Shown in pieces: positions 26,084 to 35,762 of a stretch of 64,000 bases of DNA. Both the position numbers and the translations under genes were made by a program. This DNA is from Meridianimaribacter flavus. GTDB lineage: Bacteria > Bacteroidota > Bacteroidia > Flavobacteriales > Flavobacteriaceae. How positions within the stretch are numbered: the stretch's first letter is position 1; each line of letters starts with the position of its first letter. The stretch is from the NCBI RefSeq assembly GCF_004366715.1, contig NZ_SOQZ01000006.1, positions 124,001 through 188,000 of the forward strand, in the 5' to 3' direction. The notes under the pieces were generated by a model. It worked only from the letters and a program-made list of their open reading frames with translations, had not been told where the DNA came from and did not search any database.

Positions 26084-28105
26084 ATGAAAAAAACAGTTAT
26101 TATTTTCTTGTTATTTATAGGACAATTAACGTATTGTCAAAACTATAAGTTTGGGAAAGTTAGTGAAGAAGAACTTTTAGAAACTCAACACCCAGAATAT
26201 CCTGAAGCAACTGCAGCTATTCTCTATAAGAAACAAAAGATAATGTTTGACTACATACAAGGTAAGGGATTTATTCAAAGCACAGAAATACAAGAGCGAA
26301 TAAAGATTTATAATAAAGAAGGTTTTGATTATGCTACAAAAATGATAAGTCTTTATGATGGAGCAAGTAGTGCTTCCTCTGAAAAGTTAATAGGACTAAA
26401 AGCTTACACATACAATATTGAAGGAGGTAAAATCATAAAAGATAAACTAAAGAATAGTGATGTTTTTGATGAAGACACCAATAAGTATCGTAAAACAACC
26501 AAGTTTACAATGCCAAACCTTAAAGAAGGCTGTGTTATAGAGTTAGAATACACTATAGAATCACAATTGTTTTCTATAGATGATATTGCATTTCAACAAA
26601 TGATACCAACCAAAAATTTTGAACTGTCACTAAACACACCTGAGTATTTAATTTATAAGACATTTTTAAACCCAAGAGCAACTTATATTCCGCAATTAAC
26701 TGAAACAAAAAAGCGTAGAAGTGTTACTATAACAAGTAGAGAAAGATCTCAATCAAGAGGTGGTGGATTAGCTAACTATAGTTCTTCAAAAATTGATTTT
26801 AACGATAATGTGGTTGAAGCAAATCTTTCTAATATTCCTCCATTAAAAGATGAGAATTATGTGGACAATTTGGCAAATTACCAATCAAGATTATTGGTTG
26901 AGTTAGAGCGTATAGAGCTTCCAAATCAGCCTATAGAATACCTTTCTACAACATGGGAAAAGGTAACAAATACAATCTATGACGATTCAGATTTTGGAGA
27001 TCAATTAAGTAAAAATAATTACTTTAAAAAAGATTTAGAGACATTAATGTCTAGTAAGCCTACGGATGATAAAATAGAAAAGGTATCCATGATTTTAGAT
27101 TTTGTTAAGTCAAAAGTAAAATGGAATGAATATTATGGTTATACTGCTGAGCAAGGTGTATCAAAAGCATATAAAGATGGAGTTGGTAATAGTGCTGACA
27201 TAAATTTAATGCTAACCTCAATGCTAAGATATGCAGGTATGGATGCTAATCCGGTTTTAGTAAGTACAAAAAATAATGGAATTCCATTAGTCCCAACAAG
27301 ATCAGGATTTAATTATGTTATATCTGCTGTTAATGTTGATGGCAAAATAATTTTAATAGACGCTACAAGAAAACATGGTACCATTGATATTTTACCTACA
27401 AATACTCTTAACTGGTTAGGTAGATTAATAAAAGAGGATGGGAGTTCTGATTGGATTAACCTAATACCAGAAGTAAGCTCAAGCGAAATGGTTTCTTTAA
27501 ACGCCAAATTAGAAACAGACCTTTCAATAAATGGCAAAATAAGACATCAATATACGAACTATCAAGCCAACAGGTTAAGAAATAAATATGATGGATATGG
27601 TGATGAGAAAGTTATAGAAACATTAGAGAAAAATAAAGGGCTTATTGAAATTTCAGATTTAAATCTTAGCCAAATAAACGAAGTAGATAAGCCAGTTTTA
27701 TTATCATATGACTTTAATATTGATGAAGCTATAGAGGATGTTGGAGGAGATTTGTATTTAAAGCCAATGCTATTCTTAGCTTCTAAAGAAAACCCATTTA
27801 AGCAAGACACAAGAATATATCCTATAGATTTTGTGTATCCAATTTCAGATAAATATATGGTGAATATGATGATTCCTGAAGGTTATGAATTAGATGTATT
27901 GCCAGAAAGTGTTAAGTATCAGTTTAATGGTTCAGACGGAGTATTTACTTACATGGCTAATAAAAATGGAAGTTATATTCAGTTTGTTATAACGTTTGAA
28001 CTTAATAAAACCTTAATTTTGCCAACCGAATACAAGCAGTTTAAAGAGTTTTATCAATTAATGATTGAAAAGCAAAATGAACAAATAGTGCTTAAAAAAA
28101 TATAA
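26084..28105 (+). CDS. DUF3857 protein with degenerate transglutaminase-like domain
   Basis: The 673-residue exported protein (signal IFLLFIGQLTYCQ) is a paralogue of the preceding gene, with the same domain order. In the transglutaminase-like part the expected G-x-C-K-D reads GVGNSADINLML (near residue 370) and the His position reads FNYVI. The catalytic Cys and His are therefore gone, while DATRKHG keeps the Asp. It is probably a non-enzymatic partner of the upstream protein. The two genes lie 3 bases apart. Confidence 0.78.
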   Translation: MKKTVIIFLLFIGQLTYCQNYKFGKVSEEELLETQHPEYPEATAAILYKKQKIMFDYIQGKGFIQSTEIQERIKIYNKEGFDYATKMISLYDGASSASSEKLIGLKAYTYNIEGGKIIKDKLKNSDVFDEDTNKYRKTTKFTMPNLKEGCVIELEYTIESQLFSIDDIAFQQMIPTKNFELSLNTPEYLIYKTFLNPRATYIPQLTETKKRRSVTITSRERSQSRGGGLANYSSSKIDFNDNVVEANLSNIPPLKDENYVDNLANYQSRLLVELERIELPNQPIEYLSTTWEKVTNTIYDDSDFGDQLSKNNYFKKDLETLMSSKPTDDKIEKVSMILDFVKSKVKWNEYYGYTAEQGVSKAYKDGVGNSADINLMLTSMLRYAGMDANPVLVSTKNNGIPLVPTRSGFNYVISAVNVDGKIILIDATRKHGTIDILPTNTLNWLGRLIKEDGSSDWINLIPEVSSSEMVSLNAKLETDLSINGKIRHQYTNYQANRLRNKYDGYGDEKVIETLEKNKGLIEISDLNLSQINEVDKPVLLSYDFNIDEAIEDVGGDLYLKPMLFLASKENPFKQDTRIYPIDFVYPISDKYMVNMMIPEGYELDVLPESVKYQFNGSDGVFTYMANKNGSYIQFVITFELNKTLILPTEYKQFKEFYQLMIEKQNEQIVLKKI

Positions 28106-28107
28106 CA

Positions 28108-28434
28108 ATGAATATTGAAAACGCTCAAAAAATAGTTGACGATTGGATAAAAGAACATGGAGTGCGTTACTTTAACGAACTTACCAATATGGCACAACTT
28201 ACTGAGGAGGTAGGTGAAGTAGCTCGTATTATTGCACGTCGTTATGGAGAGCAAAGCGAAAAAGAAAGCGATAAGGATAAAGATTTAGGTGAAGAATTGG
28301 CTGATGTGGTTTTTGTTGTATTATGTTTAGCAAATCAAACAGGAATAGATTTGCAGGCAGCTTTTGATAAAAAAATGGATAAAAAAACCAAGCGAGACCA
28401 CGATAGACATCACAATAATCAAAAGTTAAAATAA
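28108..28434 (+). CDS. MazG-like nucleotide pyrophosphohydrolase
   Basis: The 108-residue, all-alpha protein has the MazG metal-binding EExxE (LTEEVGEVARI near residue 31) and a second EExxD cluster (LGEELADVVFVVLC near 70). Such small single-domain enzymes hydrolyse NTPs or modified dNTPs to monophosphates. It lies two bases after the DUF3857 pair, an association that may be only transcriptional. A terminator follows. Confidence 0.85.
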   Translation: MNIENAQKIVDDWIKEHGVRYFNELTNMAQLTEEVGEVARIIARRYGEQSEKESDKDKDLGEELADVVFVVLCLANQTGIDLQAAFDKKMDKKTKRDHDRHHNNQKLK

Positions 28435-28445
28435 AAATTTATAAT

Positions 28446-28475
28446 TGACACATCGAGTTTTCTCGATGTGTTTTA
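28446..28475 (+). terminator. Terminator between the MazG-like gene and aroA
   Basis: The stem is the 10-bp perfect palindrome ACACATCGAG with CTCGATGTGT around TTTT, followed by TTTTA. An upstream ATG at 28468 lies inside it, which argues against that start for aroA. Confidence 0.85.
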
Positions 28476-28485
28476 TCAGTTCAAA

Positions 28486-29712
28486 ATGAACATCAAATTA
28501 CTCAAATCACAAATAAAAACAGTTTCTAGTATCACAATAACAGGTTCAAAGAGTGAATCTAATAGATTGTTGCTACTACAAGCGTTATATCCTGAAATAA
28601 AAATTGAAAACCTATCCAATTCCGATGATAGTGTAGTAATGTCTAAAGCGCTGAGTTCAAATTCGAATGCAGTAATAGATATACATCATGCTGGTACAGC
28701 AATGCGTTTTCTTACAGCGTTTTTTGCCACTCAAGAAGGTAAAGAAGTGACTTTAACAGGGTCACAACGTATGAAAGAACGACCAATACAAATTCTTGTA
28801 GAAGCTTTGAATCAGTTAGGGGCTAATATTTCTTATTTGGAGAATTCTGGTTGTCCACCATTGCTCATAAAAGGTAAAGCGCTTACTCAAAATAAAATTA
28901 GCTTAAAAGCTAATGTAAGTAGTCAATATATTTCTGCACTATTGTTAATTGCATCTAAGCTAGAGCAAGGTTTAGAGTTGACTTTAAATGGCGAAATCAC
29001 TTCAATTCCTTATATAAACATGACCTTGAATTTGTTAAATCAAATTGGAGTTGAAACATCTTTCAAAAATAATGTCATTACAGTAAATCCGTTAAAGGAG
29101 GTTTCAGGGGATAAAACAATAGTTGTGGAGTCCGATTGGTCTTCAGCATCGTATTTTTATAGTATTGTTGCGTTAAGTCCTATTGGAACTCAAGTTGAAT
29201 TATCTTCATATAAACAAGATTCTTTACAAGGCGATTCAGTTTTAGCTGAATTATACCAAGCATTTGGTGTTAAAACCCTTTTTAAAGGGCTTTCAATAGT
29301 TTTAGAGAAAACATCTCAGCATCAACCAGGTATTGCTTTTGACCTTGTAAAATCACCTGATATAGCACAAACCATTGCAGTAACAGCATTAGGTTTAGGT
29401 GTAAAATGTGATTTAGAAGGATTGCATACCCTAAAAATAAAGGAAACAGATAGATTGGTTGCGCTTAAAAATGAAATAGAAAAACTAGGAGGAGATATAG
29501 AAGTAACCAACGAAACGCTTCACCTAAAACCGTTTGATGGCAATTTTAAACTAGCAACTATACAAACATATAACGACCACAGAATGGCAATGGCATTTGC
29601 TCCATTAGCGTTAAAAACTGAGCTAAAAATTGAAGATGCTATGGTAGTTTCAAAGTCCTATCCAACGTTTTGGGACGATTTAAAATCTATAGGTTTTCAA
29701 ATAAACCAATAA
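28486..29712 (+). CDS. aroA: 3-phosphoshikimate 1-carboxyvinyltransferase (EPSP synthase)
   Basis: This is the sixth shikimate-pathway step, joining phosphoenolpyruvate to shikimate-3-phosphate. I chose the ATG at 28486 (MNIKLLKSQIKTV), because the in-frame ATG at 28468 is inside a terminator hairpin. The 408 residues show ITGSKSESNRLLLLQAL, HAGTAMRFLTAFFA, the SSQYISALLL segment, LKIKETDRLVALKNEI and TYNDHRMAMAFAPLAL. It lies apart from the aromatic operon at 15.6 kb. Confidence 0.93.
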   Translation: MNIKLLKSQIKTVSSITITGSKSESNRLLLLQALYPEIKIENLSNSDDSVVMSKALSSNSNAVIDIHHAGTAMRFLTAFFATQEGKEVTLTGSQRMKERPIQILVEALNQLGANISYLENSGCPPLLIKGKALTQNKISLKANVSSQYISALLLIASKLEQGLELTLNGEITSIPYINMTLNLLNQIGVETSFKNNVITVNPLKEVSGDKTIVVESDWSSASYFYSIVALSPIGTQVELSSYKQDSLQGDSVLAELYQAFGVKTLFKGLSIVLEKTSQHQPGIAFDLVKSPDIAQTIAVTALGLGVKCDLEGLHTLKIKETDRLVALKNEIEKLGGDIEVTNETLHLKPFDGNFKLATIQTYNDHRMAMAFAPLALKTELKIEDAMVVSKSYPTFWDDLKSIGFQINQ

Positions 29713-29727
29713 TAATCTTTGAATTAC

Positions 29728-29759
29728 TTGACAAACCCTATGTTGAGATTGTATATTTG
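29728..29759 (+). promoter_or_regulatory. Promoter of queA (TTG-N21-TATATTTG)
   Basis: A TTG at 29728 and the exact -7 box TATATTTG at 29752-29759 lie 26 bases before the queA start. Confidence 0.55.
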
Positions 29760-29785
29760 CCACTTGCAAAAAATAAAACATTGAA

Positions 29786-30835
29786 ATGAAATTATCGCAC
29801 TTTAACTTTAAACTCCCTGAAGAATTACTAGCCGACAGACCATCTGATATTAGAGATGAGGCAAGATTAATGGTACTTAATAGAAAAGAACAAACAATCG
29901 AACACAAACTATTTAAGGACGTTATCGATTATTTTGATGAAGGAGATGTGATGATCTTAAACAATACAAAAGTGTTTCCAGCACGTTTGTATGGTAATAA
30001 AGAAAAAACAGGAGCAAGAATTGAAGTGTTTTTGTTAAGAGAGTTAAACGAAGAACAACGCCTTTGGGATGTTCTTGTTGATCCTGCTCGTAAAATAAGA
30101 ATTGGAAACAAATTATACTTTGGTGATGACGATACTTTAGTAGCTGAAGTTATTGATAATACAACATCTAGAGGTAGAACATTGCGTTTTCTTTACGACG
30201 GTTCTTATAAAGAATTCAGAAATAAATTAACTGAGCTTGGTGAAACTCCATTACCAAAATACATTAAAAGAGATGTTGAGCCAGAAGACGAAGAGCGTTA
30301 CCAAACTATTTTCGCTAAAAACGAAGGTGCTGTAGCAGCTCCAACTGCTGGTCTTCACTTTTCAAAACACTTACTTAAGCGTTTAGAAATTAAAGGTGTT
30401 GAGTTGCCAGAAATTACACTTCATGTTGGTTTAGGTACATTTAACCCTGTTGAGGTTGAAGACCTTTCTAAACATAAAATGGATAGCGAGGAAATTTTTA
30501 TTGGTCCTGATGCTGTGGAGACTATCAATAAGGGAATTTCAACTAAAAAACGTGTATGTGCTGTAGGTACAACATCTATGCGAGCTATTGAAAGTTCAGT
30601 ATCGTCTAGTGGTACGCTTAATGAGTTTTCAGGATGGACAAACAAATTTATTTTTCCTCCTTACGATTTTAGTATTGCTAACTGTATGATTACTAATTTT
30701 CATACACCAAAATCAACATTATTAATGATGGTTTCTGCTTTTGCAGGTCATGATTTCATGAAAAAAGCTTACGAAGAAGCTGTTAAAGAAAAATATCGTT
30801 TTTACACTTATGGAGACGCCATGTTAATTCTTTAA
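29786..30835 (+). CDS. queA: S-adenosylmethionine:tRNA ribosyltransferase-isomerase
   Basis: This enzyme makes epoxyqueuosine in tRNA anticodons. The 349 residues start with [23 protein letters not shown]. They contain [49 protein letters not shown] and the C-terminal [18 protein letters not shown]. All major conserved blocks are intact and the length is typical. It is a single gene between a promoter and a terminator. Confidence 0.95.
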   Translation: MKLSHFNFKLPEELLADRPSDIRDEARLMVLNRKEQTIEHKLFKDVIDYFDEGDVMILNNTKVFPARLYGNKEKTGARIEVFLLRELNEEQRLWDVLVDPARKIRIGNKLYFGDDDTLVAEVIDNTTSRGRTLRFLYDGSYKEFRNKLTELGETPLPKYIKRDVEPEDEERYQTIFAKNEGAVAAPTAGLHFSKHLLKRLEIKGVELPEITLHVGLGTFNPVEVEDLSKHKMDSEEIFIGPDAVETINKGISTKKRVCAVGTTSMRAIESSVSSSGTLNEFSGWTNKFIFPPYDFSIANCMITNFHTPKSTLLMMVSAFAGHDFMKKAYEEAVKEKYRFYTYGDAMLIL

Positions 30836-30860
30836 TATATTATATAAATCGATAATTATT

Positions 30861-30890
30861 AAAGCCTTACTAAATGTAAGGCTTTTTTAT
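30861..30890 (+). terminator. Terminator of queA
   Basis: AGCCTTAC pairs with GTAAGGCT around TAAAT, followed by TTTTTT. Confidence 0.8.
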
Positions 30891-30903
30891 ATGTAGCTTT
30901 TAT

Positions 30904-30911
30904 TACTTTTG
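30904..30911 (+). promoter_or_regulatory. -7 promoter box close to rlmN
   Basis: TACTTTTG matches TAnnTTTG exactly and ends 8 bases before the rlmN ATG, leaving only a few bases of 5' untranslated RNA. Confidence 0.45.
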
Positions 30912-30919
30912 CAGTATCT

Positions 30920-31960
30920 ATGGAGATTAAAAAGAAAGACATACGTGCGCTTACCAAAGAACAGCTTAGAGACTTTTTTGTAAAAGAAGGCGATAAAGCA
31001 TTTCGAGGAAACCAGGTGTATGAGTGGCTTTGGAACAAAGGAGCTCACACATTTGAAGATATGACCAATATTTCCAAAGACACCAGAAATATGTTGGAGG
31101 ATAACTTTGTTATCAATCATATTCAGGTGGATCAAATGCAACGTAGTAGTGATGGTACAGTTAAAAATGCTGTGCGTTTACACGACGGTTTGGTTGTGGA
31201 GTCGGTTCTTATTCCTACCAAAACAAGAACTACTGCATGTGTGTCTTCGCAAGTAGGTTGTAGTTTAGACTGTAGATTTTGTGCTACTGCTAGATTAAAG
31301 CGTATGCGAAATTTAAATCCTGATGAGATTTTTGATCAGGTTGTTGCTATTGATAATGAAAGCAGACTGTATTTTGATAGACCTTTGAGTAATATTGTAT
31401 TTATGGGAATGGGAGAACCACTCATGAATTATAATAACGTACTAAAAGCAATTGATAAAATTACTTCTCCAGAAGGCTTAGGGATGTCTCCAAAGCGAAT
31501 TACAGTTTCTACTTCAGGAGTTCCTAAGATGATTAAAAAAATGGCTGATGAAGAGGTGAAGTTTAAGCTAGCCGTTTCACTTCATTCAGCAATTGATGAG
31601 GTTCGTACTTCTATTATGCCGTTTAATGCAACATTTCCATTAAAAGATTTACGTGAAGCATTAGAGTATTGGTATGCTAAAACCAAAAACAGAATCACTT
31701 ATGAGTATGTGGTTTGGGATGGTATTAACGATACTAAAAAAGATGTAGATGCACTTATTGAGTTTTGCAAATTTGCGCCAAGTAAAGTCAATTTAATTGA
31801 ATACAACCCAATTGACGACGGTGAGTTTCAGCAAGCAGATAATAAAGCATTGCAAATGTATATTGATATGCTCGAAGCCAATAATATTACTGTTACAGTA
31901 AGGAGATCTAGAGGTAAGGATATTGATGCAGCATGTGGGCAATTAGCAAATAAAACATAA
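30920..31960 (+). CDS. rlmN: 23S rRNA (adenine-2503-C2)-methyltransferase
   Basis: This radical SAM enzyme methylates A2503 of 23S rRNA and A37 of some tRNAs. The 346 residues contain the CxxxCxxC cluster CSLDCRFCATA (near residue 116), FMGMGEPLMNYNNV, ITVSTSGVPK and LAVSLHSA. The second catalytic Cys is in the C-terminal DIDAACGQL. All parts needed for activity are present. The gene ends at a bidirectional terminator. Confidence 0.95.
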   Translation: MEIKKKDIRALTKEQLRDFFVKEGDKAFRGNQVYEWLWNKGAHTFEDMTNISKDTRNMLEDNFVINHIQVDQMQRSSDGTVKNAVRLHDGLVVESVLIPTKTRTTACVSSQVGCSLDCRFCATARLKRMRNLNPDEIFDQVVAIDNESRLYFDRPLSNIVFMGMGEPLMNYNNVLKAIDKITSPEGLGMSPKRITVSTSGVPKMIKKMADEEVKFKLAVSLHSAIDEVRTSIMPFNATFPLKDLREALEYWYAKTKNRITYEYVVWDGINDTKKDVDALIEFCKFAPSKVNLIEYNPIDDGEFQQADNKALQMYIDMLEANNITVTVRRSRGKDIDAACGQLANKT

Positions 31961-31963
31961 AAA

Positions 31964-31995
31964 AAAAGAGCGACTTAATAGTCGCTCTTTTGATT
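31964..31995. terminator. Bidirectional terminator between rlmN and the T9SS protein
   Basis: AAAAGAGCGAC and GTCGCTCTTTT form an 11-bp stem around TTAATA, A-rich before and T-rich after, so it works in both directions. Confidence 0.85.
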
Positions 31996-32015
31996 TTTCA
32001 TAAGGTTTTAAAACA

Positions 32016-33173
32016 TTACTGCTTTAAGACTTTAATAGTTTTGGTGTTTCCGTTTATAGTAACTTTAGTTAAATAAATTCCGTCTTTTAAATCAGACATA
32101 TTAATTGTCTCTCTATTTAAACTTAAGTTATTGTTAATTACCTGTTGACCAAGAATATTAAAAATTTCAACATGTTCTAGTGGAGTGCTAGAAGATTCTA
32201 AAGTTAAAACGTCTGTGTCTTTGTTGTAGAAATGTGAGAAAGTATCGTTTGTAACTTCATCAATAGAAGCGGTAGGGTCAGCTTCGGTTGTAAAACTCCA
32301 AATTTCAGAAGCGGTTTCGCCACCAATATTTACAGCAATAATTTGCCAGTAATAAGTTGTGTCGAAAGAAATATTGTATATGAAATCTCCATTAGGGAAA
32401 TTGTTAAATTCTTGTACAGGAGGGTTTTCTGTACCAAGAACTAGTCTGTAGCTAGTTGCTGGATCTCCAGTAGTAGGCTCTGTCCAAGAGAAATATATTT
32501 TGTTGGGATAATCAATGTCATCTTGTACAAGAGGAACATCAGTTGCTTCATCTGCAGGACTTGGTTCGATAACAGCATCAGGAGCTGAAACAGTTGGTTG
32601 TTGTACAACAACATTATCAAAACCCCACCACCAAGAGTAGTCTCCTACCCATCTAAACCTTACTTGGGCATTAGATACGCCAGCTAATTCAGTACTAACA
32701 TCAATAATTTCGCTTCCATAAAGGTATCCATCTGTTGCGGCGGCAGCATCATCATATGTTGCAACTGTTATCCAGCTAGATCCATTGTAAACTTCAACAT
32801 AACCATAACCACTATATCCAGATAGGTAAAAGTGATTGTAGCTTAATTTGATAGTTGTTAATGTCGAACAGTCAAATGTAGGGCTTTCTAATGCTGCTTC
32901 TTCTGGGCCACCACCATAAGCGTCGCTATTAAAAATGGCATAAGAGCCAGAAAAGCCAGCAGGATCATAGAGGTAGCTGTTTGGAGTTGTAAAACCAGCA
33001 GGAGTTTGACCTGTGTTATCAAAGGTCCATACATTTCCTCCTCCGTTTATATCATTATTAACCCAACCAGTAGGTACTGTAAGTCCGCCCTCAAAATCTT
33101 CAGATATTAATACCTGTCCAAAAATTATAGAGGAAGTAAAAAATAAAGTAAGTAATAAAGTAATTTTTTTCAT
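32016..33173 (-). CDS. T9SS-secreted protein with choice-of-anchor J and fibronectin III-like domains
   Basis: A signal peptide (LLLTLFFTSSIIFGQ) precedes a choice-of-anchor J/MAM-like beta-sandwich. That domain (residues about 20-200) contains ISEDFEGGLTVPTGWVNND, TFDCSTLTTIKLSYNHFY and WWWGFDNVVVQ. A fibronectin III-like domain follows (about 205-295). The C-terminal type A sorting domain ends with LKDGIYLTKVTINGNTKTI. The 385-residue protein is therefore exported by the type IX system to the cell surface or medium. It may bind sugar or protein; no catalytic motif is seen. Confidence 0.82.
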   Translation of the reverse strand: MKKITLLLTLFFTSSIIFGQVLISEDFEGGLTVPTGWVNNDINGGGNVWTFDNTGQTPAGFTTPNSYLYDPAGFSGSYAIFNSDAYGGGPEEAALESPTFDCSTLTTIKLSYNHFYLSGYSGYGYVEVYNGSSWITVATYDDAAAATDGYLYGSEIIDVSTELAGVSNAQVRFRWVGDYSWWWGFDNVVVQQPTVSAPDAVIEPSPADEATDVPLVQDDIDYPNKIYFSWTEPTTGDPATSYRLVLGTENPPVQEFNNFPNGDFIYNISFDTTYYWQIIAVNIGGETASEIWSFTTEADPTASIDEVTNDTFSHFYNKDTDVLTLESSSTPLEHVEIFNILGQQVINNNLSLNRETINMSDLKDGIYLTKVTINGNTKTIKVLKQ

Positions 33174-33295
33174 AAGCTAGTATTTATATGATTAATAGAA
33201 TTTTTAAAGCTACCAAATAATGAATAGTTATCCTACTCTTTTATGTTAAGAAAAACTAAAAAACACCTAAAATAGCATATCACAAGCTTTTTTAG

Positions 33296-33303
33296 TACGT
33301 TTG
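33296..33303 (+). promoter_or_regulatory. -7 promoter box of the polyprenyl synthase gene
   Basis: TACGTTTG matches TAnnTTTG exactly, 28 bases before the TTG start at 33331. Confidence 0.45.
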
Positions 33304-33330
33304 TTGTTATCAATTTTAGTAGCTTTTTAA

Positions 33331-34308
33331 TTGAAAATTACAGAACAAATAAAACAACCTATCGCTTATGAAATGGATCTTTTCGAAGAAAAGTTCCGTT
33401 TGTCAATGTCTTCTAAGGTTGCATTACTCAACAGAATTACACACTACATTGTTAATAGAAAAGGGAAGCAAATGCGACCTATGTTTGTGTTTCTAGTAGC
33501 TAAAATGATTAAAAATGGCGAAGTTAGTGAGCGAACTTACAGAGGTGCTTCGGTAATTGAATTGATTCATACTGCTACTTTAGTGCATGACGATGTTGTT
33601 GATGATAGTAATAGACGTAGAGGCTTCTTTTCTATAAATGCACTTTGGAAAAATAAAATTGCAGTACTTATAGGTGATTTTTTATTGTCTAAAGGATTGT
33701 TGCTGTCAATTGATAATAATGATTTTGATTTACTTAAAATTATTTCAGTAGCTGTTCGAGAAATGAGCGAAGGTGAGTTGCTTCAAATTGAAAAAGCGAG
33801 ACAGCTTGATATTACTGAAGATGTCTATTACGAGATTATCCGTCAAAAAACAGCAACACTTATTGCGGCATGTTGCAGTTTAGGTGCAGCTTCGGTAAAA
33901 CCAAATTCACCCGAAGTAGAAACCATGAGAAAATTTGGTGAGCTTATTGGGATGGCATTTCAAATTAAAGATGACTTGTTCGATTATGGAGATGAAGCTA
34001 TCGGTAAGCCTACAGGAATCGATATTAAAGAGCAAAAAATGACTTTGCCACTCATTTATGTGCTTAACAACAGTTCAGATAAGGAAAGAAAATGGTTAAT
34101 AAACTCCATCAAAAATCATAACAAAAACACAAAGCGTGTTAAAGAGGTTATAGCTTTTGTGAAAGCTAATGGAGGATTGGAATATGCAATTGATAAAATG
34201 AAACAGTTTCAAACAGAAGCACTTCAAATTCTTGATACATATCCAAAATCTGAATTTAAAGATTCACTAGAACTTATGGTGAATTACGTGATTGACAGAA
34301 AAAAATAA
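33331..34308 (+). CDS. Long-chain polyprenyl diphosphate synthase
   Basis: This trans-prenyltransferase makes the isoprenoid side chain, most likely of menaquinone. The 325 residues have the two Asp-rich motifs, LVHDDVVDDSNRRRG (near residue 85) and FQIKDDLFDYGDE (near 210), plus GKQMRPMFVFL. The start is a TTG; the first in-frame ATG is 14 codons later (MDLFEEKF). The TTG is preferred because the upstream residues (ITEQIKQPIAYE) look like the family's first helix. Confidence 0.9.
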   Translation: MKITEQIKQPIAYEMDLFEEKFRLSMSSKVALLNRITHYIVNRKGKQMRPMFVFLVAKMIKNGEVSERTYRGASVIELIHTATLVHDDVVDDSNRRRGFFSINALWKNKIAVLIGDFLLSKGLLLSIDNNDFDLLKIISVAVREMSEGELLQIEKARQLDITEDVYYEIIRQKTATLIAACCSLGAASVKPNSPEVETMRKFGELIGMAFQIKDDLFDYGDEAIGKPTGIDIKEQKMTLPLIYVLNNSSDKERKWLINSIKNHNKNTKRVKEVIAFVKANGGLEYAIDKMKQFQTEALQILDTYPKSEFKDSLELMVNYVIDRKK

Positions 34309-34371
34309 TTTTTTTTCATACTTCAGGCAACCATTTTAAAAAAACTTTCGTCTTTATAAATAGAAGACCTT

Positions 34372-34947
34372 ATGAAAGCTATTTTGAAAGTTATTCAATT
34401 GCATAATAATAACACTGAGCTTATCAGTAAAGCTGCGAAAAACAATCGCGAAGCGCAACATGTGTTGTACGAAATACATGCGCCTAAAATGTTGAGTGTT
34501 TGTAGGTATTATATAAAAGATGTTCAAAAAGCGGAAGAGGTAATGCTAAATGGGTTTTTTAAAGCATTTACAAATTTAAAGAGCTTTAAAAACCTGGGAA
34601 GTTTTGAAGGTTGGCTGAGAAAAATAATGGTACGAGAAGCAATATCATTTTTAAGACAGCAAAAGCAAATTGAGTTTTCGGTTGAAGAGGTAACAATGCC
34701 TCACGATTATGCAAATAATATCAATACCGAAATTGAAATGGCTGAACTACAACAGTTGATTGATGAATTACCTGAAGGTTATAAAATGGTTTTTGTAATG
34801 TATGCTATAGAAGGTTATAAGCACCACGAAATTGCAGAACTATTAAATATATCAGAAGGAACATCAAAATCGCAACTCTTCAAAGCAAGACAAATGCTTC
34901 AAGAAAACATTAAAAAATTAAACACATCTAGTTATGGCACCAATTAA
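34372..34947 (+). CDS. ECF-type RNA polymerase sigma factor
   Basis: The 191-residue protein has sigma region 2 (LYEIHAPKMLSVCRYYIKD, then AEEVMLNGFFKAFTNLKSF) and region 4 with a helix-turn-helix (GYKHHEIAELLNISEGTSKSQL near residue 155). A TTG four codons in (giving KVIQLHNNN) is an alternative start. The 3' end overlaps the next gene by 14 bases. That gene encodes a single-span membrane protein, so a sigma/anti-sigma pair acting at the envelope is likely. Confidence 0.88.
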   Translation: MKAILKVIQLHNNNTELISKAAKNNREAQHVLYEIHAPKMLSVCRYYIKDVQKAEEVMLNGFFKAFTNLKSFKNLGSFEGWLRKIMVREAISFLRQQKQIEFSVEEVTMPHDYANNINTEIEMAELQQLIDELPEGYKMVFVMYAIEGYKHHEIAELLNISEGTSKSQLFKARQMLQENIKKLNTSSYGTN

Positions 34948-35725
34948 GTTTGAGGAAAATTTTAAGGAGAAGATTGAGGAGCGTACCATACAGCCATCTG
35001 AGGCAAGTTGGGATGTTTTGGCAAAACGTTTAGACAATCAAGATAAAAGAAAACCCAAAACAGTATATTTTTGGGTTGGTATTGCAGCAAGCATTGTAGG
35101 TGTTGCTTTAGTAACGGCATTGTTTTTTAATAATTCAGAATTTGAAAACAGCACACCAGAAATTGTAGATACTGAAACTAAAGAAGAACAAGTAAAAGAA
35201 GAAGTTTTAAATCCTGTTGAAAGCAAAAAAGAAGAAAATACTGTTGCTGTAGAACAAGTTGAAGACATAAAAACTTCAACTGAAAAAATAATTCCTACCC
35301 CAAAAAGTGGAGCAGTAGTGCAAAAGTCAACAAGAATTGTAAGTCCTAATACAACGGTTACAATTAAAGAAGCTGTGGCTGCAACCATTACTAAAGAGCA
35401 AGAAAAAGTTAAGCACTTAGAGACTCCTTTAAACTCACTAGAGTTTGAAAAAGCTAAAATAAACGATGTAATTGACGAAATAAAAAAGCTCAACCTCGAA
35501 GATGTTACAGTTAGTAATGCCGAAATTGATTCGCTTTTAAAACAAGCAGAACGAGAAATGCTTAAAAACAGATTATACAACGAAACCACAAGAACGGTAA
35601 GTGCTGATGCTTTGCTTCAAGACGTTGAAGATGAGCTAGAGCAATCGTTTAGAGCAAAAGTATTTGATGCTCTTAAAAATAGTTTCGACACAGTAAAAAC
35701 TGCAGTTGCTGAACGAAATCATTAA
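34934..35725 (+). CDS. Single-span membrane protein, possible anti-sigma factor
   Basis: About 40 cytoplasmic residues (PSEASWDVLAKRLDNQ) precede one membrane span (VYFWVGIAASIVGVALVTAL, near residues 37-56). A long charged, Lys/Glu-rich periplasmic part with coiled-coil character follows. The N-terminal segment is short, but this arrangement is common for Bacteroidota proteins encoded right after ECF sigma genes. The 14-base overlap supports coupled synthesis. No domain family is recognised with confidence, so anti-sigma activity is inferred from context. Confidence 0.65.
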   Translation: MAPIKFEENFKEKIEERTIQPSEASWDVLAKRLDNQDKRKPKTVYFWVGIAASIVGVALVTALFFNNSEFENSTPEIVDTETKEEQVKEEVLNPVESKKEENTVAVEQVEDIKTSTEKIIPTPKSGAVVQKSTRIVSPNTTVTIKEAVAATITKEQEKVKHLETPLNSLEFEKAKINDVIDEIKKLNLEDVTVSNAEIDSLLKQAEREMLKNRLYNETTRTVSADALLQDVEDELEQSFRAKVFDALKNSFDTVKTAVAERNH

Positions 35726-35762
35726 CACTTAAAAAGAAACATTAATCACAAAACGAACAGTT

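Noticed and set aside
35038-35589. A 183-residue open frame antisense to the membrane protein gene
   Set aside because: It is Ser/Phe/Thr-rich, has no recognisable domain or promoter, and mirrors the Lys/Glu-rich codons of the sense gene.
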